5,040 nt of DNA from positions 1 to 5,040 of the forward strand of contig JAIEQQ010000685.1 of the NCBI GenBank assembly GCA_019747615.1, given 5' to 3'. This DNA comes from Phycisphaerales bacterium. Lineage in GTDB: Bacteria > Planctomycetota > Phycisphaerae > Phycisphaerales > UBA1924. The notes beneath the pieces were generated by a model. That model was not told the DNA's origin. It was given only the letters and a program-made list of their open reading frames with translations, and did no database searches. Positions within the stretch are counted from its first letter, which is position 1. Each line of letters begins with the position of its first letter. This document shows positions 4,964 through 5,040 of the stretch, in pieces. The position numbers were made by a program, and so were the translations under genes.

Positions 4964-5040
4964 TGACCTGCCCCCATTTTCTGTACCAGTCGCTATGAGA
5001 GTCGGTGCATCGTACTGACCTCCGGCGTGTTCTGGCACGC
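4964..5040. mobile_element. Candidate insertion-sequence terminus (partial, runs off the window)
   Basis: The sequence TGACCTGCCCCCATTTTCTG starts at 4964. It begins with TG and has the TGACCTGCCCC layout that I associate with terminal inverted repeats of IS3-type elements in GC-rich environmental bacteria. Everything inside the supposed element lies mostly beyond 5040, and no transposase sequence is visible. On the minus strand one frame carries a stop at about 4993-4995 and two stay open. The call rests on recollection of terminal sequences and may be wrong. Confidence 0.3.

Larger units (their letters stand above)
4697..5040. other. Non-coding region upstream of the rpsL promoter
   Basis: No reading frame here has family character, a convincing start or a ribosome-binding site. 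It contains an imperfect 60-bp inverted repeat, a 9-bp GC-rich hairpin and a candidate insertion-sequence end at the right edge. No rpoC, rplL or other usual rpsL neighbour is visible. Confidence 0.6.

Noticed and set aside
4862..4978. Small minus-strand frame starting MGAGHLHH near the IS-like end
   Set aside because: It is about 34 codons long, has no ribosome-binding site, starts inside the candidate inverted repeat and ends inside a hairpin.
4640..5038. Minus-strand open frame of 132 codons upstream of rpsL
   Set aside because: It is Arg/Pro/Ser-rich, crosses hairpins and the candidate promoter, starts at the putative IS end, and resembles no family I know.

Overview
All four supportable genes lie on the minus strand. 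The sequence is GC-rich. The organism looks like a planctomycete, most plausibly of the Phycisphaerae. This rests on the style of the ribosomal protein S7 C-terminus (RWIL...GRPM...[14 protein letters not shown]), a ThiF/MoeB-type protein carrying an extra C-terminal domain, weak Shine-Dalgarno signals at several genes, and intergenic DNA rich in degenerate 10-bp repeats and GC palindromes. The taxonomic call is an inference from memory, not a search result.

Read in transcription order (right to left). Positions 4630-5040 are a non-coding upstream region. It holds a candidate rpsL promoter, two GC-rich hairpins and, at the far right edge, a sequence resembling the terminal inverted repeat of an insertion sequence. 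Next come rpsL (uS12) and rpsG (uS7), separated by a 157-bp spacer with a possible leader hairpin. The pair ends at a clear GC-rich hairpin terminator. The usual str-operon neighbours fusA and tuf do not follow. After a 394-bp gap with palindromes and a short tetranucleotide repeat comes a membrane-anchored calcineurin-like metallophosphoesterase. A 478-bp repeat island then leads to a ThiF/MoeB/HesA-family adenylyltransferase. The left edge holds a perfect 4 x 8-bp tandem repeat and no gene start.

The genes do not form one pathway. rpsL and rpsG are translation housekeeping. The phosphoesterase is a cell-envelope enzyme of unknown substrate. The adenylyltransferase should activate a small sulfur-carrier protein for thiamine or molybdopterin synthesis, but no carrier gene is visible.

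I did not find a new multi-gene system. The points most worth a second look are: an arginine at S12 position 88, where the lysine-to-arginine change is a known streptomycin-resistance mutation; the decamer-phased repeat island at 1327-1804, with oppositely oriented arrays and a 12-bp direct repeat; the shortened str operon; and the candidate IS end at 4964 onward.
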